Below are positions 1 through 8,903 of a stretch of 64,000 nucleotides of DNA, piece after piece. Made by a program: the position numbers and the translations under genes. The stretch's first letter is position 1. Each line of letters begins with the position of its first letter. Source of the DNA: Flavobacterium sp. (lineage in GTDB: Bacteria; Bacteroidota; Bacteroidia; Flavobacteriales; Flavobacteriaceae); contig JACMOK010000054.1 of the NCBI GenBank assembly GCA_014378065.1, positions 1-64,000 of the forward strand, in the 5' to 3' direction. The notes under the pieces were generated by a model, which was not told where the DNA came from, ran no database searches, and was given only the letters and a program-made list of their open reading frames with translations.

Positions 1-807
1 CAATCCGAGTAACGCTGAAAGTTTTTTGCTCCAATTGATGATAAGATTTGAATTCCAAAAATGGATGGTGGTAAAATCTGGAATAGTAATCAATCCTTTG
101 AAAAGTGAAATAAATCCTTTGGTGAATTTTTCGGAAAAAGCCATTTCATTCACATGATTAAAAAAGCTAGAGTCTGCCGGAGGAACTATCTGAATAATTG
201 CCAGAAATAAACCACATCCAAAAATGAAGTAACCCCAGTTGTTATTTCGTTTTTTAAACAACAACCGTTGTTGGTGTTGTTCCCATACAACAGTCATAAA
301 CAAAGCAAACGAGAGTACACTAAACATCAGGTGCACATTCGCAGCTACCGCCAGATAAAAACACAGCAATAGGAATTTACGATCCCGCTCTTTAAATACG
401 GAACAAGCCAAAAACAAGAACAATATTCCTAAAATATAATTGCGACTGATGAGGTTGTATTCAAAAATCATAAAATAGCCAAAAATAAAAAGTGTTTTAA
501 AAATCCAGCTAAACGGCGCTTTACGCAAAAATAAAAAGACCACGCTAGTAGAGATCACGATATGAAAAACCTGCATGCTAAAAGGATTCCAGGTAAACCT
601 AGTAATAGCATACAATAAAACATTCCACAAAATCGGATGTCCTTCATAACGCGTGTTCTTCACCAAATCAAAAAGCGAAGTACTGTCTCTGGCCAAAAGC
701 CAATGGTGGGCTTCATCGAGCCAAAGCTCATGGTGCAAGATGCCAATCCAGCTGATAGTAAAATACAGCAGTGTCAGGAAGTAAAGGTATTTGGTTTCTA
801 TTTTCAA
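1..807 (-). CDS. Putative membrane glycosyltransferase (GT-C-like), 3' end outside window
   Basis: The minus strand stays open from a TTG at 807 to the window edge, so only the N-terminal 269 or so residues are seen. The translation starts LKIETKYLYFL and is rich in hydrophobic helices. After the first helix come an acidic motif (WLDEAHHWLLAR) and then RYEGHPILWN. A short loop with Asp-Glu after helix 1 is the usual position of the catalytic acid in GT-C glycosyltransferases, which use polyprenyl-linked sugars at the membrane. This is family reasoning, not a proven match. The start lies one codon after the stop of the upstream radical SAM gene and in the same frame, so it is probably the last or a late gene of the same operon. 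No ATG is available near the start. Alternative: an uncharacterised polytopic membrane protein. Confidence 0.6.
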   Translation of the reverse strand, partial: MKIETKYLYFLTLLYFTISWIGILHHELWLDEAHHWLLARDSTSLFDLVKNTRYEGHPILWNVLLYAITRFTWNPFSMQVFHIVISTSVVFLFLRKAPFSWIFKTLFIFGYFMIFEYNLISRNYILGILFLFLACSVFKERDRKFLLLCFYLAVAANVHLMFSVLSFALFMTVVWEQHQQRLLFKKRNNNWGYFIFGCGLFLAIIQIVPPADSSFFNHVNEMAFSEKFTKGFISLFKGLITIPDFTTIHFWNSNLIINWSKKLSALLGL

Positions 808-810
808 ATT

Positions 811-2193
811 TTATTTGTGTAGGGTCATTAAAGCACCAGCCAAAATCGATTTGGTTTTGAGTTTTATTGTTTTTAGAGTAGAGCGGTTTTTTCCTTTGCT
901 GTATTCGCGATGAAATTCGACTTCATTGACCACTTTAGAGACCGCATAATTATAGTATTTCCTGGGATATTTCCTTTGAAAATCAATCTGCCGGTCGGTC
1001 GAAGTTTCCCAATCCGGCGCGACAGTAATGTTTTTTTCAATTTCATTATACAGCGAAGTACCCTTAATCGGATAGGCAATGGTAATGGTGTAATGCGTAG
1101 GATTAGCGTCTTTCAGATACTGAATGGTTTCGGTAATATCCGATTCTTCCTCGCCTGGATAGCCCAGCATGATAAAAGTTCCTGTTTCTATACCCATCGC
1201 ATTGGTGTCTTGAATGATTTTCTTGACGTGATTGACATCAACACGGCGGTCCATCAAATCGATAATTTTCTGCGAGCCACTCTCGGCACCAATCCAGATC
1301 CGAAAGCAACCGGCTTCTTTCAAGAGTTTTAAAATTTCGTCGTTGAGCCGTTCGGCTCGTGTAATGCATTCAAAGCGAATCTGTGCGTTCTGCTTGACGA
1401 CTTCTTCGTGAAAAGCAGTAAGCCATTTGTGACTGATGGTAAATACATCATCAACAAACCAAATGGCATCGGGCTGGTACCGGTCTTTGAGCATTTTCAT
1501 TTCCTGAGCAACCAAATGAGCGGGCCGTCTTCGGTAACTCTGTCCGTAAACCGCAGTGCTACACCATTTGCACGTGTAAGGGCATCCGCGTTGCGTAGAA
1601 ATGGTCATGGAGCTTTCGCCATGGTTGTTTTTCCAGGTTTGAAGGTATTTTTCGTTCGGAATGGCGTCGCGGTTGGGCAAGGGCAATTCGTCTAGTTCCC
1701 TGAACTTGGTTCTGGCTGGGGTTTGAACAACTTTATCTTGATCAAGATAGGCAATACCATTTATGGAAGCAAAGGCTTTATTGTGGATAATAGCTTCATA
1801 CAATTCGTAAGTTGTTTCTTCGCCTTCGCCAATGGTTAGGAAATCAGCGCCGGTTTTTAAGTAATTTTCCACATTATAGGTCACATCAGGTCCGCCAAGA
1901 ATGATCTTCGGAAAGCCAAATTTTTCTGTTTTTAACGTTTGAATCAGCTTGACCACTTCTATTTTGGTCATTAAATTGGTATAAATGGCAATAACCTGAG
2001 GCTTTTTTTCTAAGATGAAATCTAGCTGTTCGGCCTTAGAATAAAAAGTGCTGTCGAAAACCTCGTTGGGAATATTTTTGCTGATGAGATAAGCAGACAC
2101 ATACAACAATCCCAATGGAGGATAAGGTTTCATTATCTTTTGCTCTTTCGGGTCATCGGATAAATAATAGGCATGGGTAAACAATATACTCAT
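811..2193 (-). CDS. B12-binding-domain radical SAM protein (second of pair)
   Basis: A 460-residue protein from the ATG at 2193. An upstream in-frame start at 2241 would add 16 residues, but they lie inside the methyltransferase gene; the 2193 start gives a beginning (MSILFTHAYYLSDDPKEQ) that parallels its paralogue upstream. Residues 1 to about 140 look like the cobalamin-binding Rossmann domain (PPLGLLYVSAYL, then GGPDVTYN and GEGE). The 4Fe-4S radical SAM motif CPYTCKWC is near residue 204, followed by WFVDDVF and IGAESGSQK, as in B12-type (class B) radical SAM enzymes. Such enzymes methylate or rearrange unactivated carbons, but the substrate here is unknown. The ATG overlaps the methyltransferase stop in an ATGA arrangement, which suggests translational coupling. 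Confidence 0.85.
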   Translation of the reverse strand: MSILFTHAYYLSDDPKEQKIMKPYPPLGLLYVSAYLISKNIPNEVFDSTFYSKAEQLDFILEKKPQVIAIYTNLMTKIEVVKLIQTLKTEKFGFPKIILGGPDVTYNVENYLKTGADFLTIGEGEETTYELYEAIIHNKAFASINGIAYLDQDKVVQTPARTKFRELDELPLPNRDAIPNEKYLQTWKNNHGESSMTISTQRGCPYTCKWCSTAVYGQSYRRRPAHLVAQEMKMLKDRYQPDAIWFVDDVFTISHKWLTAFHEEVVKQNAQIRFECITRAERLNDEILKLLKEAGCFRIWIGAESGSQKIIDLMDRRVDVNHVKKIIQDTNAMGIETGTFIMLGYPGEEESDITETIQYLKDANPTHYTITIAYPIKGTSLYNEIEKNITVAPDWETSTDRQIDFQRKYPRKYYNYAVSKVVNEVEFHREYSKGKNRSTLKTIKLKTKSILAGALMTLHK

Positions 2194-2972
2194 CTTTTTT
2201 GAAATATTATTACATAATGATCGGCATATTTGGCGAGCCATTCTTGGTGCTGCACTTTAGATTCCAATCTATTTAAAAATGAAATCAAGCGCAATTTATT
2301 TTTAAAATAAGGCTCTAAATAAGAAGGCGGTACAAAAAAACCAATCGGATTAAGTTGAATTTTATTAAAATACGGGTCGGCTAATGCCATGATTTCGTTT
2401 GGATTGTAATAGTAAGTATTTACCATCTGTCCCTCAACATTAGCTATAATATTGCCTTTTTTTCTTCTGAAAACATCTTTAAAATTGGCTTTTCCCAAAA
2501 AGTAAAATTGCTCCCAAAGCGTATTTTCAGGCATGATAACCAGAACCATTTGTCCTTTTTCTGAAAGCAGTTCAGCGGCATTTTTACAAAACATTTTAAG
2601 CTCCATTGGAGAGAGACAATTCAATCCGCCAAAGTTGGAAAAGATTAAATCGTATTTCTTTTGACCAAAATGAGAAGCCAGGTCATTGATATCTGCTTGC
2701 TGAAAGTTCAGGTCTTTGAAATCACCTTTTTTTTTGGCTACAGCAATCATTTCGTGTGATAGGTCGGTGGCAGTAACTTCAAAATTTTGTCGCGCCAGCC
2801 AAATCGCATCTTCTCCGGTTCCACAGTTAATTTCGAGAACTTTTCTAGGAGTTGATTCTCTTAAAATTTTTGCGAGATGACCACATACATGTTGCCGCTG
2901 TAATTTACCAATGACAGTATGGGTAAAAGTTTGATCATAGTTAGCGGCTGCAACGTCAAAATTAGCACTCAT
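2190..2972 (-). CDS. Class I SAM-dependent methyltransferase
   Basis: A 260-residue protein with a Rossmann-fold methyltransferase core. Motif I reads LEINCGTGEDAIWLA near residues 45-60 (a variant of the usual E/DxGxGxG, with Asn-Cys in place of the first glycine region). The acidic end of beta-2 is seen in VTATDLS, and motif IV-like YDLIFSNFGGLNC near residue 107. The C-terminal half has no obvious domain and probably holds substrate specificity. The gene overlaps the upstream radical SAM gene by 11 bases and the downstream one by 4, so all are likely made together. The target (small molecule, lipid or glycan) cannot be told from sequence. Confidence 0.85.
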   Translation of the reverse strand: MSANFDVAAANYDQTFTHTVIGKLQRQHVCGHLAKILRESTPRKVLEINCGTGEDAIWLARQNFEVTATDLSHEMIAVAKKKGDFKDLNFQQADINDLASHFGQKKYDLIFSNFGGLNCLSPMELKMFCKNAAELLSEKGQMVLVIMPENTLWEQFYFLGKANFKDVFRRKKGNIIANVEGQMVNTYYYNPNEIMALADPYFNKIQLNPIGFFVPPSYLEPYFKNKLRLISFLNRLESKVQHQEWLAKYADHYVIIFQKR

Positions 2973-4422
2973 TTTGCAAACGTTTTAAAAGCAACGTATC
3001 CAAAAATGCGCTCGGAACGTAATATGCCAGTTTGAGCACCGAAATTATCTTCGACACCGAGAAGGCCAAAGGGTTTTTTACAATTTGTTTTAAATTGGAA
3101 ACGCCTTGACTTTTGCGGTATTCTTTGTGAACGAAACGCTGTAATTTACGGTAATATCCTGAATTGTAAGTTCCGTTGAACATCATTTCAAAATCATCTG
3201 AATCTTTCCAATTTGATTTCAATCTTAAATCGTCTTTGACCTTATCATAAAATGGAGTTCCCGGCAAAGGATACGAAACAGAAATTCCGATATTGTCGGG
3301 CATTAATTCTTTAACCATTCCGATAGTGCTCCAAATGTCATTTTGGTTTTCAGTAAGGTATCCAAATTGCAGAAAGAAAGCCACCCGAATATTTTTTTTC
3401 TTTAGCAGGCGTGTGGCTTTATAAATTTGTTCGACCTTAGTGCCTTTGTCCATGGCATCCAGTATTTTTTGGGAGGCACTTTCGGCTCCAACCCAAACTT
3501 CTTCTAAGCCAGAAGCGGCCAAAGCGTCAATCGTATCTTCTTTCAGCAACAAATCAACCCGACTTTGAATGTAATATCGGATATTGAGATTGCGGACTTT
3601 CAGTTGCTGGTTAAATTCCTGGACCCAGTTCGGTTTTAATCCGAAAATATCGTCACACATCCAAAAGCGCTTCACGCCAAATGAAGCTCTTAAAAACGCG
3701 ATGTGATTGGCAATGTATTCTGGCGAATGTGAATTGTAGCGGTTGCCATAAATGGGTTTTGCGCACCAGTTGCACTTAAAAGGACAACCTCTTGTGGTAG
3801 CAATATTCAATGTAAATTGCTGTCCGCTTTTGGCCCAAATCACTTTATATGCATTCATATCGACCAAATCCCAGGCGGGGAAAGGCAGTTCGTCTAAATT
3901 TTGTAATACCGGCCGTTTTGGGTTTACGGTGATACTGTTGTCTTTTTGGAAGGCAATTCCACTCACATTTTCGGTAGAAGTCTTTTTTTCAAGGGCATCG
4001 ATCAGCGCTAATAAAGTTAGTTCGCCTTCTCCTTGTATCACATAATCGGCGCCTTTTGCAATATATTCTGCGTAATGATCTGTAGCATCGGAACTATTAA
4101 CAATGATGACACACTCCTTTTGTTTGCCAAGAGCAATCATTTCAAAACAGGCTTCACGCATAACGGTCAGACACATTTTGGTCAAATAATTGAATCCATC
4201 ATCATAAATAACGAGATATTTTGGTTGTTGCAGGTTTAAAGCGGCCGAAACGGTGTGTGCATTATCTAATAAATTGGTATCAAATAAACCAACATCATAG
4301 CCGTTGGAGCGCAACAATGACGCAGCATACAAAGTACCCAAAGGCGGAAAAGGCGTTTTGTTTTTCCACTGCTTCGGATCGAGCTTGTAGTAATAAGAAT
4401 GTGAAAAAAGAATGTCAGACAT
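2962..4422 (-). CDS. B12-binding-domain radical SAM protein (first of pair)
   Basis: A 486-residue protein with an N-terminal cobalamin-binding-like domain (PPLGTLYAASLLRSNGYDVG; later GADYVIQGEGE). The radical SAM cluster motif CPFKCNWC is near residue 216, followed by MCDDIFG and VGAESASQK. It shares its opening pattern (ILFSHSYYYKLDPKQW), domain order and motif spacing with the radical SAM protein two genes downstream, so the two are probably an old duplication that took on successive or parallel reactions. The B12 domain shows no clear DxHxxG lower-ligand motif, so cobalamin could be bound base-off without histidine or not at all. It overlaps the nucleotidyltransferase gene by 8 bases. 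Confidence 0.85.
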   Translation of the reverse strand: MSDILFSHSYYYKLDPKQWKNKTPFPPLGTLYAASLLRSNGYDVGLFDTNLLDNAHTVSAALNLQQPKYLVIYDDGFNYLTKMCLTVMREACFEMIALGKQKECVIIVNSSDATDHYAEYIAKGADYVIQGEGELTLLALIDALEKKTSTENVSGIAFQKDNSITVNPKRPVLQNLDELPFPAWDLVDMNAYKVIWAKSGQQFTLNIATTRGCPFKCNWCAKPIYGNRYNSHSPEYIANHIAFLRASFGVKRFWMCDDIFGLKPNWVQEFNQQLKVRNLNIRYYIQSRVDLLLKEDTIDALAASGLEEVWVGAESASQKILDAMDKGTKVEQIYKATRLLKKKNIRVAFFLQFGYLTENQNDIWSTIGMVKELMPDNIGISVSYPLPGTPFYDKVKDDLRLKSNWKDSDDFEMMFNGTYNSGYYRKLQRFVHKEYRKSQGVSNLKQIVKNPLAFSVSKIISVLKLAYYVPSAFLDTLLLKRLQNEC

Positions 4423-5317
4423 ATTCCTTGGATAACTCTATATTGTGGTTTCTTTTAATTTCTTCATATTTTTCATTCAAAGCGGTAATCACTTTTTTCT
4501 GAAAATTTAACGGATGGTGTTTGGAAATATTCTGAGTCGATTTAAGCGCAACTTTAAAATCATCCTTGGTCATTTGTTTAAATTTTAATTTCCAAAAATA
4601 TAGTGTGGTATTTTTAAAAAAAAGATCCAACGCAACGCCCAATTTGTTGTCAAAAGCCGTTTCTAGAATTTGAATTATTTTGGGTTTTCTCATGTTGCCA
4701 ATCCCTTCGAGTTGCGGCACAAATTCAGCAAAGATGCCCGAAACCCAATCATTTTTCTGATAAAATTCTTCAAAGGCTTTTTTGCCATGAAAAGGAATCA
4801 GGGTTTTAATTTCGGTTGCGGTAAATCGGTTTTTCTCTGCTATTTCAAGATGCCCCGTCGACATGAAATAATTGATGCAGAAATATTTTTTAGAATTAAA
4901 CAGGAACATTTTTTTGTACAACATTAAAAAGGTTCGACAAAGCCAAAGCTTGTGCAGTTTTGTAATGACAAAAAAATCAATATCACTGTCTTTGTCGTAA
5001 TAACCCTTAGATAACGAACCAGAGATGGCGACCGCTTCTACGAATGGAAATTTGGCAATAAAACCAGCTCTTTCTTTTGCTTTCACTAAGGCATTTACAG
5101 CCATGAGGTTTCCTTTTTCTCTTTGTTCAATCTGATTTAAATTGTGTCCTGCCAAATAATAATCGTCTATTTTGATAATGATGTTTTTAGAAATCAATTC
5201 CTCCAGATCTTTTTCAATACGCGCTTTGTTCTTCGAAATTGAAAAATTATAAATTTCATCCAACTTTAGCGGATAATTGAAGATTGAAAAATAGAGTATT
5301 GTTTTTAAAGCGTCCAA
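4415..5317 (-). CDS. Nucleotidyltransferase-domain protein with N-terminal winged-helix-like region
   Basis: A 300-residue protein that begins with TTG at 5317. No in-frame ATG would keep the N-terminal region. Residues 1-70 look like a small helical or winged-helix domain. The MNT-type nucleotidyltransferase core is near residues 95-120: AISGSLSKGYYDKDSDIDFF, with the Gly-Ser and the paired Asp residues that hold metal in this fold. The remainder is helical and basic. Enzymes of this fold move NMP to small molecules, proteins or antitoxin partners. Here it is the first gene of a five-gene overlapping operon with two radical SAM enzymes and a methyltransferase, which favours a biosynthetic role over a toxin-antitoxin role. 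No promoter of the TAnnTTTG type was found in the 244 bases upstream. Confidence 0.75.
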   Translation of the reverse strand: MDALKTILYFSIFNYPLKLDEIYNFSISKNKARIEKDLEELISKNIIIKIDDYYLAGHNLNQIEQREKGNLMAVNALVKAKERAGFIAKFPFVEAVAISGSLSKGYYDKDSDIDFFVITKLHKLWLCRTFLMLYKKMFLFNSKKYFCINYFMSTGHLEIAEKNRFTATEIKTLIPFHGKKAFEEFYQKNDWVSGIFAEFVPQLEGIGNMRKPKIIQILETAFDNKLGVALDLFFKNTTLYFWKLKFKQMTKDDFKVALKSTQNISKHHPLNFQKKVITALNEKYEEIKRNHNIELSKEYV

Positions 5318-5561
5318 TGTTGAGCAGGTAAAAGATTATTGAAATTAACTACATAAATTTCTGGTCAACTTATTAAAGAGTTGCGTTATGTTTCGTTTTA
5401 ATCTCAAATCTGTCTTACAGCAGATAAAAGATTAGGCGTCTAAAGATACTACTAAAACATTTTTAAAAAACAAATTATCGCTACTCTTGATTATAATAAC
5501 AGGCGTATTTATCAATTGTCGGATAAAACTACAATTAATTGATTAAATGAACGATAAAAAC

Positions 5562-8396
5562 TTAATGGGCTTCCAACCAATTTTTCCCGATGCCCAGTTC
5601 GACTTCTAACGGAACCGCCAATAAATAGGCATTTTCCATTTCATATTTAATCATAGGCCGGATTTTCTCGAGTTCGGAATTGTGAACATCGAACACCAAT
5701 TCATCATGCACCTGAAGCAACATTTTACTTTTCCAATTTTCGGAGACCAATTTTTGATGGATGTGAATCATTGCGATTTTAATAATGTCTGCCGCACTAC
5801 CTTGAATAGGGGCATTGACCGCATTTCGCTCTGCCGCACCCCTTACTACTGCGTTGGCCGAATTGATATCGTTAACATATCGGCGTCTGCCAAGTATGGT
5901 TTGTACATATCCTTGTTCGCGCGCGGTTTCGATTTGTTCGTTGATGTAAGCCCGAAGTCTGGGATAGGTTTCATAATAGGCATCAATCAATTCTTTGGAT
6001 TCACCTCGGGAAAGAGATGTCTGATTGCTTAATCCGAAAGCAGAAACGCCATAAATGATTCCGAAGTTCACCGTTTTAGCGTGGCTTCGTTGCTCTCGCG
6101 TGACTTCTTGTAAAGGTACATTGAATACTTTGGAGGCGGTAGATTTGTGAATGTCTTCCTGATTTTGAAAAGCCTTGATCATATTTTCTTCGCCACTCAA
6201 AGCAGCAATAATGCGCAGTTCTATTTGAGAATAATCAGCAGAAATTAAGGTGTAATTTTCATCTCTAGCAATAAACGCTTTCCGAATCTGTCGGCCCCTT
6301 TCTGTTCTGATCGGAATGTTTTGTAGATTAGGGTTATTCGAACTCAATCTACCTGTTGCCGCAACGGTTTGCATATAATCGGTATGGACCCTGTTGGAGA
6401 CCGGATCCACCTGAAGCGGAAGCGCGATGACATAAGTATTTTGCAGTTTTACCAATTGGCGCCAGTCTAAAATATCCTGCACAAACGGACTGGACAAGGC
6501 AAGATAAGACAACACTTCCTCGCCAGTTGCATACTGCCCGGTTTTGGTTTTTTTTTGCTTGACGCCTCCAATTTTCAATTTGTCGAATAAAATATCGCCG
6601 AGTTGCTTTGGAGAAGCCAGATTGAATCGTTCTCCTGCGGCTTCGTAAATTTTTCCTTCTAAGATTTTAATGTCATTTTCGAGTTCAACGGTGAGCGATT
6701 TTAAAAAGACCACATCCAGATTGATGCCTTCTTTTTCCATGTCGGCCAACACGGGCACCAACGGAATTTCTAGATTATCAAACAACTTTTTAGTAGCGGT
6801 GCTTTCTAGAATAGGTTCAAAATGTTGCTTGAGTTGCAAGGTTACATCGGCATCTTCGGCGGCATATTCTTTAATGTCTTCTAACGGAACTTCGCGCATC
6901 GATTTTTGGTTTTTGCCTTTTTTCCCGATCAAATCTTCGATAGATTTTGGCGAGTACTGCAAATACGTTTCCGATAAAATAGCCATGTTATGCCGCATGT
7001 CGGGATTGATCAAGTAATGGGCAATCATGGTGTCGAATAACTTTCCTTTCACCGAAATGCCGTAATTGGAGAGTACTTTTAAATCGTATTTTAAATTCTG
7101 ACCTACTTTTTCTATGTTTTCTGTTTCAAAAAAAGGAAGAAATTGATTAATCGTATCTTGAGCTTCTTCTCGATTTGCCGCTATAGGAACATAAAACGCT
7201 TTGCCAACTTCCCAACAAAAAGAAAGCCCGACCAATTCGGCATGAAGTGGGTCGATCCCGGTGGTTTCGGTATCAAAACTCACGGAAGTTTGTTTGAGTA
7301 GGTTTTTCAAGAGCAATTTAATAGCAAAAGAACCTTCAACTGTTTGGTAAAAATGCTCCGTATTTTCGAGGGTTTTGTAAAAACTATTGGAAACGGATTC
7401 TGTATTTTCTATTGCATTATTGGAAAACAAATCAAATTGTTGCTCCTTTTTAATTGCGGTTTTGGAGGATGGCAATCCTTGTGTTTCATTTAAAATCGAA
7501 TGTTGCTGCCCGTTGTAAAAAAGAGCATTGAATTGTTCTGCCATTCTTCGAAATTCTAAAATACGGAACAATTCCTCTACCTTTTCTGCATCGGGTTTGG
7601 TCAGTTCATAATCGGTTTCATTAAAGGTAACATCACAGTCGCAAATGATGGTGGCCAGTTGTTTCGATAAGATGCCAAGGGCTTTGTTGGCTTCAATGTT
7701 TTCTTTCATTTTGCCTTTAAGCTTGTCGGTATTTTCAAGAAGGTTCTCCATCGAACCAAACTCTTTTAACAGTTTCTTGGCCGTCACCTCGCCAACGCCA
7801 GGCAATCCGGGAATGTTATCAACCGCATCGCCCATCATGCCCAGAAAATCGATAACTTGTTCTGGACGTTCTATTTCGAACCGGGCCAATACTTCAGGCA
7901 CTCCCCAAATTTCAATGCCATTACCCATTCTAGCGGGTTTGTAAATGAAAATGTTCTCTGAAACGAGTTGTGCAAAATCTTTGTCAGGGGTCACCATAAA
8001 AACTTGGTAATTCTGTTTTTCAGCTTGCTTGGCAATTGTCCCAATTAAATCATCAGCCTCGCAACCCGCTAGTTCGATGATCGGTATGTGCATGGCTTTG
8101 AGTAAATCTTGAATATATGGAATGGCAATCTTAATTGCTTCTGGAGTCTCATCGCGGTGGGCTTTGTAGGCGGTGTACATTTCAGTACGAACGGCACTTC
8201 CCTCTTTGTCAAAAGCGACGGCGAGGTGATCTGGTTTTTCGCGTTTGATGACATCTAGCAATGAATTCATAAAACCCATTATGGCCGAAGTGTCCATGCC
8301 TTTTGAATTGATCCTCGGATTTTTTATAAAGGCATAATAACCGCGAAAGATCAAAGCGTAAGCATCAAGAAGGAACAGGCGTTTTTGAGTAGACAT
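5562..8396 (-). CDS. polA: DNA polymerase I
   Basis: A 944-residue protein of the usual three-domain layout. Residues 1-290 are the 5'-3' exonuclease (LLDAYALIFRGYYAF; CEADDLIGTIA; GDAVDNIPGLPGVGE). A 3'-5' exonuclease follows from about 350 (SFDTETTGIDP keeps the catalytic Asp and Glu), so proofreading is probably active. The family A polymerase domain fills the C-terminal half: motif A SADYSQIELRI, motif B region RSHAKTVNFGIIYG, motif C LQVHDELVFDV. It fills Okazaki gaps and carries out excision-repair synthesis. It stands alone: 244 bases separate it from the downstream operon and 188 from the divergent small-protein gene. Confidence 0.97.
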   Translation of the reverse strand: MSTQKRLFLLDAYALIFRGYYAFIKNPRINSKGMDTSAIMGFMNSLLDVIKREKPDHLAVAFDKEGSAVRTEMYTAYKAHRDETPEAIKIAIPYIQDLLKAMHIPIIELAGCEADDLIGTIAKQAEKQNYQVFMVTPDKDFAQLVSENIFIYKPARMGNGIEIWGVPEVLARFEIERPEQVIDFLGMMGDAVDNIPGLPGVGEVTAKKLLKEFGSMENLLENTDKLKGKMKENIEANKALGILSKQLATIICDCDVTFNETDYELTKPDAEKVEELFRILEFRRMAEQFNALFYNGQQHSILNETQGLPSSKTAIKKEQQFDLFSNNAIENTESVSNSFYKTLENTEHFYQTVEGSFAIKLLLKNLLKQTSVSFDTETTGIDPLHAELVGLSFCWEVGKAFYVPIAANREEAQDTINQFLPFFETENIEKVGQNLKYDLKVLSNYGISVKGKLFDTMIAHYLINPDMRHNMAILSETYLQYSPKSIEDLIGKKGKNQKSMREVPLEDIKEYAAEDADVTLQLKQHFEPILESTATKKLFDNLEIPLVPVLADMEKEGINLDVVFLKSLTVELENDIKILEGKIYEAAGERFNLASPKQLGDILFDKLKIGGVKQKKTKTGQYATGEEVLSYLALSSPFVQDILDWRQLVKLQNTYVIALPLQVDPVSNRVHTDYMQTVAATGRLSSNNPNLQNIPIRTERGRQIRKAFIARDENYTLISADYSQIELRIIAALSGEENMIKAFQNQEDIHKSTASKVFNVPLQEVTREQRSHAKTVNFGIIYGVSAFGLSNQTSLSRGESKELIDAYYETYPRLRAYINEQIETAREQGYVQTILGRRRYVNDINSANAVVRGAAERNAVNAPIQGSAADIIKIAMIHIHQKLVSENWKSKMLLQVHDELVFDVHNSELEKIRPMIKYEMENAYLLAVPLEVELGIGKNWLEAH

Positions 8397-8508
8397 AGTT
8401 TAAAATTTGACTGTAAAAATACATAATTGGGTTTTAAAAAGATGGGGCACTTTCATTATATTTTGTCTAAATGTGAATAGCAAGTTAAAGTTTTTAGGTT
8501 TTCCTTTT

Positions 8509-8543
8509 CTTCATTTTAGCTTCATTTAAGAGTAATACTTTTG
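8509..8543 (+). promoter_or_regulatory. Direct-repeat operator plus -7 element before small secreted protein 1
   Basis: Two copies of CTTCATTT start at 8509 and 8520, exactly 11 bases apart. The Bacteroidetes -7 element TACTTTTG (TAnnTTTG) is at 8536-8543. The repeats cover the place where the -33 element would be. Direct repeats with one-turn spacing at that position are typical of OmpR/PhoB/PmrA-family activators. The same arrangement, with identical spacing, occurs before the paralogue at 11024. Binding by the adjacent response regulator is inferred. Confidence 0.75.
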
Positions 8544-8584
8544 ATCTGTAAATAAATAATAATTAATTGTAAATCTTAGAAATC

Positions 8585-8764
8585 ATGAAAAAAGTATTGT
8601 TATTGGTAGCCTTGTTCTTAGGAACATCAGTTATGGTAAATGCCGAAACCATCACTACAAAACCCGGCAAAGAAATTAAAATAACCAGACATCCTAGACA
8701 CAAAAAACACCGGGCAGAAAGGAAAGCCGAAGCGGCTAAAATAGAAGCGAGTAAAGCAAAATAA
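8585..8764 (+). CDS. Small basic secreted protein (paralogue 1)
   Basis: A 59-residue protein. It begins MKKVLLLVALFLGTSVMVNA, a classical signal peptide with likely cleavage after Ala20, and the mature part of about 39 residues is rich in Lys, Arg, His and Ala. It is not a known domain. It is clearly related to the 64-residue product at 11024-11218: the signal peptides are almost the same, both mature parts are strongly basic, the promoters match, and 15 bases (TAAAATGTTGGTTTT) starting at its stop codon recur downstream of the paralogue. It is followed by a strong terminator at 8787. Possible roles, all inferred: a periplasmic polycation that binds LPS or nucleic acid, or a stress-induced envelope protein. 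The function is unknown. Confidence 0.8.
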   Translation: MKKVLLLVALFLGTSVMVNAETITTKPGKEIKITRHPRHKKHRAERKAEAAKIEASKAK

Positions 8765-8786
8765 AATGTTGGTTTTTGATTCGGGG

Positions 8787-8820
8787 AAAGCTGGTAACGC
8801 AATTATCAGCTTTTTTTTTT
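8787..8820 (+). terminator. Intrinsic terminator after small secreted protein 1
   Basis: An 11-base-pair stem (AAAGCTGGTAA with TTATCAGCTTT, one G-T pair) around a 5-base loop, followed by a run of ten T. It separates the small gene from the response regulator, so the two are separate transcripts or joined only by read-through. Confidence 0.85.
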
Positions 8821-8903
8821 AAACCAAGGGACGTTAAATTTTTAATAATGTGATAGCATGGCATTTTATTATTTGTTTCTTTGGAAAGTTAATCTTCTAC
8901 TCC

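Noticed and set aside
4415..5317. Toxin-antitoxin (MNT/HEPN) reading of the nucleotidyltransferase
   Set aside because: No HEPN partner gene is beside it. It is embedded by overlap in a biosynthetic-type operon and is much longer than MNT antitoxins.
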